Assembly (NCBI GenBank): GCA_020631405.1
Contig: JAHDHH010000025.1
Span: 1-53,275 of the forward strand
DNA from: Saprospiraceae bacterium
GTDB taxonomy: Bacteria > Bacteroidota > Bacteroidia > Chitinophagales > Saprospiraceae
DNA: 53,275 bases
Direction of reading: 5' to 3'
This document shows, in pieces, positions 30,701-36,758 of the stretch (its first letter is position 1; each line of letters begins with the position of its first letter). Under the pieces are notes generated by a model. That model made no database searches, was not told the DNA's origin, and saw only the letters and a list, made by a program, of their open reading frames with translations. The position numbers were made by a program, and so were the translations under genes.

Positions 30701-33700
30701 TGGATTATCAGCTGGAACCTATACTCTCTATGTTAAGGACGAAAATGATTGTGTATCAACATGCAGTGCAACTCTAGAAGAACAAGAAACCCCAACATGT
30801 TCAGTATCTGGTACCGCTATTGCATGTAATGGAGATCTAACAGGAACTATCAGTGTAATTCCATCAGGCAATCCTAATGACTTTGAATATTCTTTAGATG
30901 GTACTAATTATCAGAGCAATAGCTTCTTCAGTAATTTAGGCGCAGGCATCTATACTATTACAATAAGGACGATAGGCTCTCTGACATGCCTAAGTACTTG
31001 TACATTTGAAATGACAGAGCCTACCTTACTAGTAAGTAGCTCAGTTGTTGAGAATAATGTATCATGTTTTGGTGGTTCAGATGGTTCAGCAACAGTTACT
31101 GCCTCTGGTGGAGTGCCACCATATCTGTACAATTGGGATAATGGAGAAATAGTGGCAACCGCAACTAACCTATCAGCGGGAAGTCATACAGTAACTGTAA
31201 CAGACTCTAATGATTGTAGCGTTGTTAGCACTGTTGACCTAGGTGAGCCACAAGCATTGAGTTGTGTAACTAATGTCATAGAGATTGACTGTGAAACACT
31301 CTCTCCAGGAGTAATTATTGTAACAGGTACTGGCGGTACTGGTATATATCAGTATACAATAGATGGTAGCAATTATCAAGGTGCCAATGCATTTCAGAAC
31401 CTAGCGTCTGGAACATATCAGATAACCATTAAAGACGAAAACGATTGTACATCTATATGTAGCGCTACCATTGCAGAAAGTGATTGTATTTATGACTTGG
31501 CTTTATTCAAGTCAGAAACATCTACAGGTCCATACATGCCTGGAAGTACAATAGTTTATTCTATATCTGTAGTAAATGAAGGTGATGTTGATGCTAGTCT
31601 TGTACAATTTGAAGATACTCCTGTGACAGGCCTGACTTACATCAGTAGCAATGCTGCAAGTCTTTCTAATACTGATGAGATTAGTCCAATGATCTTCGAG
31701 ATATCCTCTCTTCCAATTAACACTACGGAGGTTGTTGAGTTAACCTTTGAAGTTGACCTTGATTATACTGGGGTAAGCTTAATCAACAATGCTCAGATTA
31801 TCTCAGATGATGGTGATGACGTTGATAGTAATCCGGATACTGATAGTTCTGTTGACGAGGATAATAACGGCAGCGGAGATGACGATGATGAAGATAGTAT
31901 TACTCTTCCAATAGCTACTTTCGAAATTGGTAATTTCGTATGGAAGGACCTTAATGCAGATGGGATGCAGGATCCAGGTGAGCCTGGAGTAGAAGGGGTT
32001 ACTATTATGCTGTTTGATTGTGATGGCACAGCGTTAGATGTTCAAGTTTCTGACGCAAATGGACAATATGGATTTTCTAATTTGCCATTGAGTAACTATG
32101 AAATAGGTGTTGATATATCATCGATAGACCCAGGATGTACTTTTACAGAGAAAGATATGGGTGGCGATGATACTGACGATAGTGATGTGAATAGTGAGGG
32201 GTTAAGTGGTTGCTTTGTCCTTGATCCTAATCAAACCGATATTCACGACATTGGATTGATTGCCTATGCTAGCGTAGGTAGTCTAGTCTGGATTGATGAA
32301 GACGGCAATGGATTATATGATAGCAATGAAATGACACTAAATGGAGTGATGGTTGAGCTAATAGATGCTCAAGATAATGTAGTCGCAAGTACGTTCACCG
32401 ATGCTGATGGGACTTATTTATTTTCTCAAGTTATTCCTGGCGATTACTATTTGAGATTTATTTTGCCAGCTGGTTATGAATTCACATTCCCACTTAGTGG
32501 AGATTCTTCCATAGATAGTGATGTTGATGGCAGTAATGGAGTAGGTACTTCTCAGATATTTACACTAGTTTCTGGACAAGCTAGTTTGGACTTATTCGCT
32601 GGTGTTTACCAATGCGTTACTATTGGTGACTTAGTATGGTTAGATAGTCAACAGAATGGGACCTATGATGCAACTGAATCAGGAATCAATGGAGTGAAGA
32701 TCGAGTTTTATAGACTGGATGAAGTAAGTAATAGTTATGCTCTGTATGATTTTGTGTTTACAGAGTACAATGCAATTGAAGACCAAGATGGGTATTGGAA
32801 GACATGTGTGCCTCCAGGAACCTACTACTTTGTGGTTAAGGATAATGATATGGGTTTATTACCTGTTAGTCAGAATATTGGTGATAATGAATTAATTGAT
32901 TCTGATATTAATATTAATGGACAGACTGGGTTGTACATATTGTCGTCCGGAGAAGAGGTATGTGATATAGGGGCAGGATATTATCAACCAAGTCAAATAG
33001 GTGATAGAGTATGGTATGATGATGACAATGATGGTATCCAAGATGCTGATGAGATTGGTGCAGAAGGGATCCCTATCAGCCTTTATGACAATACCAGTAC
33101 AATGATAGATAGTACAATAACTAATGCTGCTGGTAATTATGTATTTGACTCACTACTCATTGGATCATATTACATTCATCTGTTCCCACCTTCAGGATAT
33201 GTTCCAACGTTGTCGAATGCAACTTCAGACGATCTTGATAGTGATATTGATAATGTCAACGGCATGAATACATCTAGTTTGTATGCAATAGCAGCCAATG
33301 AAGTTATTGATCATTTAGATGTTGGTATTGTGATGGCGGATGTCTTGTCTACCTCATGGCTTACAGTGAATGGTTATAGAAGTGGTGCTGATAATATAGT
33401 TAATTGGACAATGACTCAAGATCTTGATATCGATAAATATGAGATTCAGAAGATGGATGATAGTGGAACGTTTGTTACTATTGGAGAGGTGGTTGCAGAT
33501 CAGTCTGACGATGCTATTAAGTATTCATATGTAGATGCAGATATTGTAGACTTTGGTAGTCACTATTACAGATTGCAGGCTAATTCTACTGGTGGTGTTG
33601 TAGAACTCAGTAAAGTAGTAGTAATCGATGTTACTTTAGACTTTAACCCAGCAAAAGCAAGTGTTTATCCAAATCCAACAACTAATATTATCAATCTTAA

Positions 33701-33914
33701 CATTACAACAACTGATGTAACTAGTAATGTAAGTGTCTCAGTATTGAATGACTTAGGATCAGTTGTAATTGATAATAAAGTATTAGGCAATGAGGTGGAA
33801 TTTGGTGACCATAATTACACTATAAGCCTAGAAGCACTCGATAGAGGGATATACTTCGTAGAGTTAACCATTGGTGGACACAAATTAACAAGAAGAATAG
33901 TCTTGATTGACTAG
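18720..33914 (+). CDS. Giant secreted SprB-repeat adhesin-like protein with T9SS type A tail
   Basis: A 5064-residue secreted protein. An ATG at 18750 gives a cleaner signal peptide (MKIIIPFVLIAIQSMSFCFA) and may be the true start. Domains: two DUF11-like beta-sandwiches (about 49-190 and 193-320, each starting YDLALTK) with acidic Asp-rich linkers; 51 SprB-like cassettes (328-4255); a third DUF11-like domain (about 4257-4400, YDLALFK); four SdrD-B-like domains (starting near 4402, 4520, 4634 and 4759, GD-x-VW-x-D motifs with Asp-rich loops likely binding calcium); a Fn3-like segment (about 4878); and a Por-secretion tail (about 4980-5064, VYPNPTTN). This predicts a T9SS-exported fibre-like surface adhesin. 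It is not an SprB orthologue: SprB has a type B tail and SprC/D/F neighbours. The gene is transcribed alone, with a hairpin after its stop. Confidence 0.9.
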   Translation: MALLYGKKLCMKIIIPFVLIAIQSMSFCFARGVEANFHSPLNISSSSGYDLALTKVESSSGPYAVGSNVSFTITITNEGCEDAFDIQVQDNPDFGFNYLGSDAMSNPNVVEPVLGGFIISSIPQGQSETIEVDFMIDMTYQGTTIANRAQILVDDGDDIDSDPMQDYFDDDDGDGNPIDDDESVVVIDIVPTYDLALTKITTTFGTIEPGDVVSFTIVVFNQGQANASDIQVTDFSDVGLNYQGFNASSNVTYLGNQQFEIASLTPGQSQSITLMFQIDPTYQGATIENQAEITVDDGDDIDSTPANGILSEDDRDNVILNVTISCNLQCTIDGTDLSCYFSDDGMATVTATGGATPYEYIWSTGETTQTINNLLPTVYTVTVTDDAGCVTSCVVALNEPFELLCSMMTFDATNGSNGALSVSASGGTTPYLYSIDNVNFQSSPSFMGLSPGTYTVLVRDDNGCETTCTGTINGSGPSLTCSATSTDETDCGAMDGTITNTGTGGTMPYSYSLNGSNYSNTSGVFTGLSSGTYNVFIQDANGTVSTCSTALSAPSTPGCSISGTQISCVGANDGTITALGTGGSGNYEYSLNGGSFQSSGFFNNLSTGNYVVTVRNVGTTACTSTCNFMIVNPAVFTCSVNKLNDVICHSENNGAAQVQTSGGTAPYVYSWSTGATTQTVSNLLAGFHSVTVTDDDGCVTACNVTINQPSPLTCSITMTENECNSDGTGQLTVSSNGGTGTKEYSLNGGPYQLGFVFSNLSAGSYVISVKDANDCISTCNATIQNITLTCSTSGMDVSCFNGNDGMASVTPIGGSGPYTFAWSNTGSSTTQSVNNLTTGNYTVTVTEVSGCTAVCSVSIGQPSQLSCSLSTTDAGCSGSNSGSISVSATGGTPNYTYSINGVNFQSSSQFNGLSVGNYMIIVRDSNDCITTCSGVVGSTAGLTCSASGQNISCFGDSDGSLTVSVSGGQSPFSYSLNGGSSQTNPTFSNLAAGSYTITAEDANSCTTTCMVTISSPSALTCSVTAFPATCSLDDGSLVVSASGGVTSYEYSLNGVNFQSSPTFSGLAEGTYTLTVRDANDCTTTCTTTITSPPVPSCTTSSTPTTCGMTNGVLTVNATGGSGGYIYSINGVNFQNSNVFSNLSAGSYSVTLTDSNNCSSTCTGFIQGSSNISCSLTLNSTTCGEDDGSLTVTVSGGQAPYSYSLDGVNFQNSATFSNLSAGLYTVIVEGANGCSNSCAGTIAGSSAISCSTNVSDVTACGQTNGSITVNASGGSSPYTYSLDGITYNNTTGVFSGLGAGTYNTYAQDQDGCIAVCQGTITAPSVPSCSATAFPITCTGATDGSISVVGTGGSGSYQYSIDGVNFQSIGLFNNLAAGSYIVTIRNAGNATCTSTCIATVTDPGSIVCSITKLNNVLCNGQSNGAATVDTDGGSSPYTYTWSNGATGAFLDNLSVGTYNVTVIDSNGCTNDCSVIVEEPNPFSCTTSAEDVSCITGDLGSITVAALGGTAPYLYSIDSGTYQSGNMFANLEAGTYTIDVVDANGCTTSCAGTIAGSSAISCSTNVSDITNCGQTNGSITVNVSGGSSPYTYSLDGITYNNTTGVFSGLGAGTYNTYAQDQDGCIAVCQGTITAPSVPSCSATAFPITCTGATDGSITVVGTGGSGSYQYSINGVNFQSVGTFNNLAAGNYTITIRNTGNATCTSTCTATVTDPGSIVCSITKLNDVLCNGQSNGAATVDTEGGSSPYTYTWSNGATGFLLDNLSVGTYIVTVVDSNGCTDDCSVTIQQPNPFSCTTSAQDVNCLTGNLGSVTVTASGGTSPFLYRINNGSYQPGNMFANLVAGTYNVDVVDANGCTTSCNAIVSSFNFSCTISAMDVSCAGSNDGMATVLPNGGNSPFSYSWNDVNSSNTQTISNMAPGNYSVTVMDNSGCVTACSVSISQPTVLSCSTTASDATNGNNGTITVNANGGTPGYSYTIDGSNYQGSNVFTGLAPGSYTITVRDANFCESMCFATVVGAGQMSCTTNATDQSDCGVMDGTITVSASGGSGGYSYSLDNIDFSNTSGVFTGLNSGTYTVYAQDNNGGSTTCVAVIDSQSSPGCTISGTPITCNGAADGTITIQGTGGSGNYEYSINGISFQSSGIFTNLGPGSYGVLVRNVGTQNCLSVCNYSLTNPPGMGCAVLKNNDVLCNGESTGSAMALISGGVSPYTYLWSNGVNMATASNLEAGNHQVSITDAVGCQVVCSVNIIEPTQLSCSITTTGMDCGSGSLGSITVNGSGGTSPFMYSIDGVNFQPGNMFANLSAGNYTVTILDDNGCTSTCNATIVGGTFTCTVSSTNVSCNGGNDAMASVTSNGGNSPYTYNWSNGSNSQSVSGLSAGNYTVTVIDNDGCQSVCNTLITQPLALNCSLSKNDVSCSGSSDGAIMVMGTGGTAPYTYSLDGVTFQSNPIFSGLVTGVYTVTIMDLNSCTSTCTITINELPVVSCSASAVPESDCGAMDGEITVSGSGGSGSYTYSIDGTTYISSGTFTGLSSGTYNVIVQDSNNCSSTCSATINSPSSPGCIISGTDETCVGADDGTISVQGTGGTGNYEFSIDGVNFQPSGLFTNLAPNTYSITVRSTGTTDCTSNCTYTVLEALALNCMINLNSGIQCAGDNSGSITAAAIGGAGPYNYSWTDGNTSPSRSNIAPGTYSVTVTDAESCQTACSISVTEPLALSCTLTVSEGNCGTGSQGSIIVAGNGGTGAYQYALDGGAYQTGNVFENLAAGTYTVSIQDANGCISMCSATIMSMNFSCSVNGFNVSCNNGSDGSATVIPNGGVSPYTYAWSNGQSNQSATNLTSGIYTVTITDSNACMTDCNITILEPTALTCSLAKTDVSCAGGSDGSISVAASGGQGGYQYSLDGVIFQNSTLFTNLSFGIYTVTVRDAVDCISTCTITIFNGPQVTCSATATNATGCGIADGTITVTASGGSGPYVYSIDGVNFNNTTGVFNNLNSGLYFVYTQDSNGCSTDCSATVTSVSSPSCSVSGTNPTCFGASDGVIIITGSGGSGSYEYSIDGVNFQTSGTFVGLSMGSYSLTVRNQGTTTCTSTCNYLLTEPDELICSVQLNSNITCNNENNGSATALASGGLGSYTYLWDDGSMTATATALSGGNHTVTVLDGNGCDAICNVNIFEPGPIVCSLSEINVSCAGGSDGAISVGAFGGNGFFDYSIDGVNFQPGTLFSGLSTGNYTITVRDAQGCTTQCTTTIEDGAVLVCTTTVEDESGCDAADGVITVNTVGGSGTFMYGLDGVNYPNSTGVFANLSAGAYTIYGVDTNGCMTSCMAIIEEGSSPTCSASGSGVSCFGAMDGSISAFGLGGSGNYEYSIDGINFQASGLFENLDGGNYTITVRNLGQPSCTSTCSVIISEPTEITCSIGISSDIQCFGDSNGAVAVSVIGGLAPYSYSWSNGAMTSNLTGLVSGQYFVTVTDLLGCESFCNISLASPDALSCSIVANNETDCGTQNGSLVVSGIGGTGILAYSLDDIDYTNVNGVFGGLTSGTYTVFVQDELGCKSSCIGTITSPNSPSCSVSGTPVSCDGSNDGTITAVGSGGSGDYVYSIDGTNFQASGFFDNLSPGTYSIIVRNAGSTSCQSVCNYILSGGGSLDCGLDAQDVECNGTDSGSISATPTGGLAPYTYIWSNGATANAIANLTSGTYSVTISDNNACTIVCSQELAEPSAVVCVAVPSNETDCGLADGSIQITATGGVGGYTYSLDGIDFTNVSGQFTGLGSGTYVVYVQDSSGCQSTCDATVTSPSSPQCTAVSTDVDCSGLSNGSIQVTATEGSGSYEFSIDGSSFQSSGLFTGLTAGAYTITVRNEGSTACISTCMAVVSEGMSLSCDTEVNNDIICFGELSGSATANPTGGTPPYDYLWSNGNTLQTVANLPQGMSSVTITDDNGCQQICSVFIDEPLELTCTATATNESDCDANDGVITIVSSGGSGNTWFSLDNIDYSNTIGFFDGLSAGTYTLYVKDENDCVSTCSATLEEQETPTCSVSGTAIACNGDLTGTISVIPSGNPNDFEYSLDGTNYQSNSFFSNLGAGIYTITIRTIGSLTCLSTCTFEMTEPTLLVSSSVVENNVSCFGGSDGSATVTASGGVPPYLYNWDNGEIVATATNLSAGSHTVTVTDSNDCSVVSTVDLGEPQALSCVTNVIEIDCETLSPGVIIVTGTGGTGIYQYTIDGSNYQGANAFQNLASGTYQITIKDENDCTSICSATIAESDCIYDLALFKSETSTGPYMPGSTIVYSISVVNEGDVDASLVQFEDTPVTGLTYISSNAASLSNTDEISPMIFEISSLPINTTEVVELTFEVDLDYTGVSLINNAQIISDDGDDVDSNPDTDSSVDEDNNGSGDDDDEDSITLPIATFEIGNFVWKDLNADGMQDPGEPGVEGVTIMLFDCDGTALDVQVSDANGQYGFSNLPLSNYEIGVDISSIDPGCTFTEKDMGGDDTDDSDVNSEGLSGCFVLDPNQTDIHDIGLIAYASVGSLVWIDEDGNGLYDSNEMTLNGVMVELIDAQDNVVASTFTDADGTYLFSQVIPGDYYLRFILPAGYEFTFPLSGDSSIDSDVDGSNGVGTSQIFTLVSGQASLDLFAGVYQCVTIGDLVWLDSQQNGTYDATESGINGVKIEFYRLDEVSNSYALYDFVFTEYNAIEDQDGYWKTCVPPGTYYFVVKDNDMGLLPVSQNIGDNELIDSDININGQTGLYILSSGEEVCDIGAGYYQPSQIGDRVWYDDDNDGIQDADEIGAEGIPISLYDNTSTMIDSTITNAAGNYVFDSLLIGSYYIHLFPPSGYVPTLSNATSDDLDSDIDNVNGMNTSSLYAIAANEVIDHLDVGIVMADVLSTSWLTVNGYRSGADNIVNWTMTQDLDIDKYEIQKMDDSGTFVTIGEVVADQSDDAIKYSYVDADIVDFGSHYYRLQANSTGGVVELSKVVVIDVTLDFNPAKASVYPNPTTNIINLNITTTDVTSNVSVSVLNDLGSVVIDNKVLGNEVEFGDHNYTISLEALDRGIYFVELTIGGHKLTRRIVLID
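19701..31484 (+). repeat. Array of 51 SprB-like cassettes with higher-order register
   Basis: I counted 51 cassettes of about 77 residues (about 231 bases). Each ends in a strand pattern GTYTVTVxDxNGC-x3-C, and contains a central GG-xxPYxYS motif. Four types recur: A (DC-x3-DGTI, TTGVFSGL), B (SGT-x-C-x-GAxDGTI, VRN-x-GTT), C (NNDVxCNG, WSNGAT) and D (YSIDGVNFQ). Type A cassettes begin at 20154, 22458, 23388, 24771, 26154, 27534, 28464, 29163, 29859 and 30558; the last eight steps are 930, 1383, 1383, 1380, 930, 699, 696 and 699 bases, that is 4, 6, 6, 6, 4, 3, 3 and 3 cassettes. The order within is A-B-C-D-C'-D' for the six-cassette units and A-B-C for the three-cassette ones. Confidence 0.85.
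22425..24284 (+). repeat. Recent 930-base tandem duplication inside the SprB array
   Basis: Cassettes 13-16 and 17-20 are two copies of a 930-base block. Within it 22533-22714 equals 23463-23644 over 182 bases without a mismatch, while the rest differs at scattered sites. The similarity starts near 22425 and 23355. This is the youngest visible expansion in the array and the place where a short-read assembly could collapse. Confidence 0.8.
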
Positions 33915-33929
33915 AAATAACAATCTTAT

Positions 33930-33968
33930 CATAGTTCAGATGTAACTCACTTATGCATCTGAGCTATG
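33930..33968 (+). terminator. Hairpin after the giant gene
   Basis: CATAGTTCAGATG (33930-33942) pairs with CATCTGAGCTATG (33956-33968), 13 bases with a single G-U type mismatch and a 13-base loop. It starts 16 bases after the stop and lies between convergent genes. There is no T-run on the plus side, so the terminator call rests on position and stem strength. Confidence 0.6.
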
Positions 33969-34011
33969 TAACGTTGATGTTGCTAACCTTACTTGAATTT
34001 TCTACAAATAG

Positions 34012-34434
34012 CTACTGGGAGATGATGTCCCATGTATGGTCCGCCAGCAGTTCTACTTCTGCAATGTGCTGGTATGGAGGATTAGCTCCCCACTCACTTG
34101 GACCTACCATTGAAAGTATTTTTTTGCTATCGCTTTTCTCATAAAGATGGTAGATATGTCCAATGAGAGGTTTGAATCTACATTCTGATTGGTAGATGGC
34201 CTCTGAAATAGCTATTCTATCATGTATTTTTTGAGCTTGTTTGACAAGCAAATCTACTTGTTCTTTGATTTGACCAAGTTGATTATCTGTTTGCTTGTAC
34301 ATTGACTTGAGTGCAAGTCCTTTAATCTTGCCTTCGTCATAAGGCTTAATGATTGCACTGCCTAGTGTATGTGCATATGGCAATAGAGAAGGTGTCTCTG
34401 CAATCTTATCCTTATCAATGGGATTCTTTTTCAT
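34012..34434 (-). CDS. DUF2452 protein
   Basis: A 140-residue cytoplasmic protein matching the conserved DUF2452 family: NPIDKDKIAETPSLLPYAHT at the start, SAIIKPYDEGKIKG, then the helical segment MYKQTDNQLGQIKEQ and the C-terminal LIGHIYHLYEKSD and EWG-x-NPPYQHIAEVELLADHTW motifs. I prefer the ATG at 34434; a TTG at 34440 would add two residues. No enzymatic activity is established for the family. It is the sole gene between the giant gene and an outer-membrane barrel gene, both separated by hairpin or short gaps. Confidence 0.85.
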   Translation of the reverse strand: MKKNPIDKDKIAETPSLLPYAHTLGSAIIKPYDEGKIKGLALKSMYKQTDNQLGQIKEQVDLLVKQAQKIHDRIAISEAIYQSECRFKPLIGHIYHLYEKSDSKKILSMVGPSEWGANPPYQHIAEVELLADHTWDIISQ

Positions 34435-34476
34435 TATCAATTATAACCTACAGCGTACAAATTAGTTCAACGGAAC

Positions 34477-35340
34477 TTAGAGTTCCAATGTCGAATGTTT
34501 TAAACTTTTCTTACTATTCACACGAAAGTGAGCACCCAAAGTTACATTGAACTGATAGTAGAAAAAGTGTTGACTTGCCTTATCTGATTTTGATTCAGTA
34601 GTTCTTACGTTTGGAAGATGGGCAAATCCTACTTTTGATTCAGATTGAACAAAGAGTGATTTATTGAGATTGAGCTTTATCCCACCATTCAGACCAAGTC
34701 CATATCCAGCAATATTCAAGGCATCATGCCTAGTCTTGTTGAGTAATGTTACATTAGTTTTTGGAGTGAAGACACCTACATTGGCTCCAACCAATAGAGT
34801 AGTAGCAAGGATTCCATTGGTGGCAAGTGTGTGGTATTTAGTGACTTCTATATTCTCATAATTAAGGCCATCAGAATGCTCATATTTTAGGAAGTCAGGA
34901 GTAATAGTTTTATTGGCATTTTCAAAAATCCCAGTATGGTCATCGGTGCTTTGTTCGATATAGCCATCTATCTGTACTTCTTGTAGTTGAGTAACGACAT
35001 ATTTCATATGTTCGATAGCAATCGATATCGACAAGTCATCTCGAATAAAATATCCAATTCGAAAGTTATACTGTGGATATGTAAACTTAGTAGGGTTCAA
35101 ATAGGTGTTGACCTCAAATGAGGATTGCCTATCCACCGCTACAACATCTGTCAGAGTGAAATTGTAATGGTCACCAGTGAATCGAATATCAGAGTCAGTG
35201 TACCCACTCCAGTTGTAGCCCCAATAGAAGAACATTTTTCCTTGGTTTGATAACCCGTTTTTTAGTCCTTGCTGTCCAGCGCCTTGAAGGCTAAACATTA
35301 GCCCAATAACAACTAATGCAGGGGTGAGTATACGATTCAT
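34477..35340 (-). CDS. Predicted outer-membrane beta-barrel protein
   Basis: A 287-residue protein with a signal peptide ending around residue 22 (SLQGAGQ). The body has alternating aromatic beta strands, such as MFFYWGYNWSGYT, YNFRIGYFIRDDLSISIAI, ATTLLVGANVGVF and GGIKLNLNKSLFVQSE, and ends near FFYYQFNVTLGAHFRVN with a short basic and Leu tail. This fits an outer-membrane barrel; no specific family is recognised. A -7 element lies 27 bases upstream. It does not overlap its neighbours. Confidence 0.6.
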   Translation of the reverse strand: MNRILTPALVVIGLMFSLQGAGQQGLKNGLSNQGKMFFYWGYNWSGYTDSDIRFTGDHYNFTLTDVVAVDRQSSFEVNTYLNPTKFTYPQYNFRIGYFIRDDLSISIAIEHMKYVVTQLQEVQIDGYIEQSTDDHTGIFENANKTITPDFLKYEHSDGLNYENIEVTKYHTLATNGILATTLLVGANVGVFTPKTNVTLLNKTRHDALNIAGYGLGLNGGIKLNLNKSLFVQSESKVGFAHLPNVRTTESKSDKASQHFFYYQFNVTLGAHFRVNSKKSLKHSTLEL

Positions 35341-35367
35341 ATAGGTGTCTATTGCTGTTTAGAAGAC

Positions 35368-35375
35368 CAAAATTA
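35368..35375 (-). promoter_or_regulatory. Candidate -7 promoter element for the barrel gene
   Basis: The minus strand reads TAATTTTG, matching TAnnTTTG, 27 bases before the start of the outer-membrane barrel gene. The -33 element is not clear. Confidence 0.4.
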
Positions 35376-35391
35376 GACATTAATATATGAA

Positions 35392-35838
35392 TTAGTGCCA
35401 AGCGTCCAATATTCCGCCCATTAAGCCAAGACAAATTATCCAAAATATACAATTCAAGAGGATGTTTTTTCCTGATGCCTTTTGGAATACACCTAAGCTA
35501 ATAATCACAGGGCATATCATAAAAAGACAAGTTAAAGCACCATGCAGTGATCCGTGACCAAATGAAAAGTTGCTATTGATAAATAACTCTCCTGCGCTAT
35601 TTACATCTTTGTGGAGTAACTGTATTAAGAAATTAAGATTAAAAGAAATTAGCATCGCAGTTAATAGACCAAGTCCATAAGTAATTGCTGGGTTGCTAGG
35701 CTCCATTTCTTCGTTCGTCTTACCAAGAGAAGCAAGCCATGCCTTGTTGAATATAAGGTTGTAGTATATAAATCCTACAATACTAGGAATTAGTCCAGCG
35801 ACTATAATAGCTGGGATATTGATATCTGGTGTGACCAT
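35392..35838 (-). CDS. DUF1761 membrane protein
   Basis: A 148-residue membrane protein with four hydrophobic segments (about 9-27, 54-73, 98-120 and 124-145). The text PAIIVAGLIPSIVGFIYYNLIFNKAWL and the conserved GSLHGALTCLFMICPVI motif identify DUF1761. The biochemical role of this family is not known. It lies between a barrel gene and a methyltransferase gene with gaps of about 50 bases and shows no sign of tight coupling to either. Confidence 0.75.
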   Translation of the reverse strand: MVTPDINIPAIIVAGLIPSIVGFIYYNLIFNKAWLASLGKTNEEMEPSNPAITYGLGLLTAMLISFNLNFLIQLLHKDVNSAGELFINSNFSFGHGSLHGALTCLFMICPVIISLGVFQKASGKNILLNCIFWIICLGLMGGILDAWH

Positions 35839-35895
35839 ATTGTGTAGTGTTTAGATATTTGATTATATCCAATATACAATATTTTATTAGTCATA

Positions 35896-36732
35896 TCAAC
35901 TAATTTGCAACCAATATGAACCGCCATGCCTTTCTACATTTGTCATAGACGGGTGTTCCCAAAGTGGTAGTAGACTTTCAGAAAGTGCCTTATCTTCAGA
36001 TACGAAGTAATTGGGAAAAAGAGTCTTGTATTTGCCAGGATTGGCAAGAAGAAAACAAGCTAGGCCATATTGTTCATTGTAAGCTCTGTCGCACATAAAT
36101 TGTGGGTAATCATACGGAAGGTAGATGTCATGGATATGCACAATCACTCCTGTGGTAAGTTTTGGTAGCAACTCGAGGAAGAATACCATTGAGTCAGAAT
36201 TAGGAAAAATCCTATGAGAATTATCAATAAATAAGATGTCTCCAGCTTTGAGTTGGACAGAGAGATCCTCACTTATTGTTTCAAAAGGGACTCTATTGAC
36301 CTTGTCAGCTAGGTGATCGATTTCAGCCCTTGGATTTGGGTCGATACTGATTATTGTTGTATCAAGATTCAGATGTTGCTTAGCTAGATGTGCCACCTTT
36401 GTAGAGTTGCCAGAACCTACTTCGATATACTTACTAGGCTTGTACTTGGCAATCAAAGTGTACATAGCAGCAATGTCTAAACCTGGTAAAAATCCATTGT
36501 TATAATGAAGCTCTGCCTCTTTCGCATCATAAGGAATCTGCCAAAGTGCCTCGCGATGTTCGACGATAGCTGCACAGAGGTCAATGTAAGCTGGCCTATT
36601 GTCATTGATAATACGGTAGAGCATGTCATGAGGAGGCTTGCCATGACCATACCTTGGCTTCATGTCGACCTTGTAGTCGAGAAATATTTGTTGAAAACGA
36701 GGGTTAAGAAATCTGTATATCTGCTTTAACAT
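35896..36732 (-). CDS. SAM-dependent methyltransferase-like protein
   Basis: A 278-residue protein with a Rossmann-type methyltransferase core: the SAM-binding motif I is IEVGSGNSTKVAHLA (about residues 110-124), motif II ends in IISIDPNPR, and GDILFIDNSH and GVIVHIHDIYLPYDYP follow. The last motif is typical of Methyltransf_24-like enzymes that act on sugars or small molecules. The first frame start (36747) is TTG; the ATG at 36732 starts MLKQIYRF and is preferred. TACATTTG on the minus strand (36737-36744) matches the -7 box but sits only 4 bases before that ATG, which would mean a nearly leaderless message or a chance match. Confidence 0.7.
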   Translation of the reverse strand: MLKQIYRFLNPRFQQIFLDYKVDMKPRYGHGKPPHDMLYRIINDNRPAYIDLCAAIVEHREALWQIPYDAKEAELHYNNGFLPGLDIAAMYTLIAKYKPSKYIEVGSGNSTKVAHLAKQHLNLDTTIISIDPNPRAEIDHLADKVNRVPFETISEDLSVQLKAGDILFIDNSHRIFPNSDSMVFFLELLPKLTTGVIVHIHDIYLPYDYPQFMCDRAYNEQYGLACFLLANPGKYKTLFPNYFVSEDKALSESLLPLWEHPSMTNVERHGGSYWLQIS

Positions 36733-36758
36733 ACTACAAATGTACAACCTATCTCTGC

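Noticed and set aside
19701..31484. CRISPR-like regular repeats
   Set aside because: The period of about 231 bases is far too long, the repeats translate into one open frame of SprB cassettes, and no cas genes are near.
18720..33914. SprB orthologue of the gliding machinery
   Set aside because: The protein ends in a type A tail, carries DUF11 and SdrD-B domains, and lacks SprC, SprD and SprF neighbours; only the cassette type is shared.
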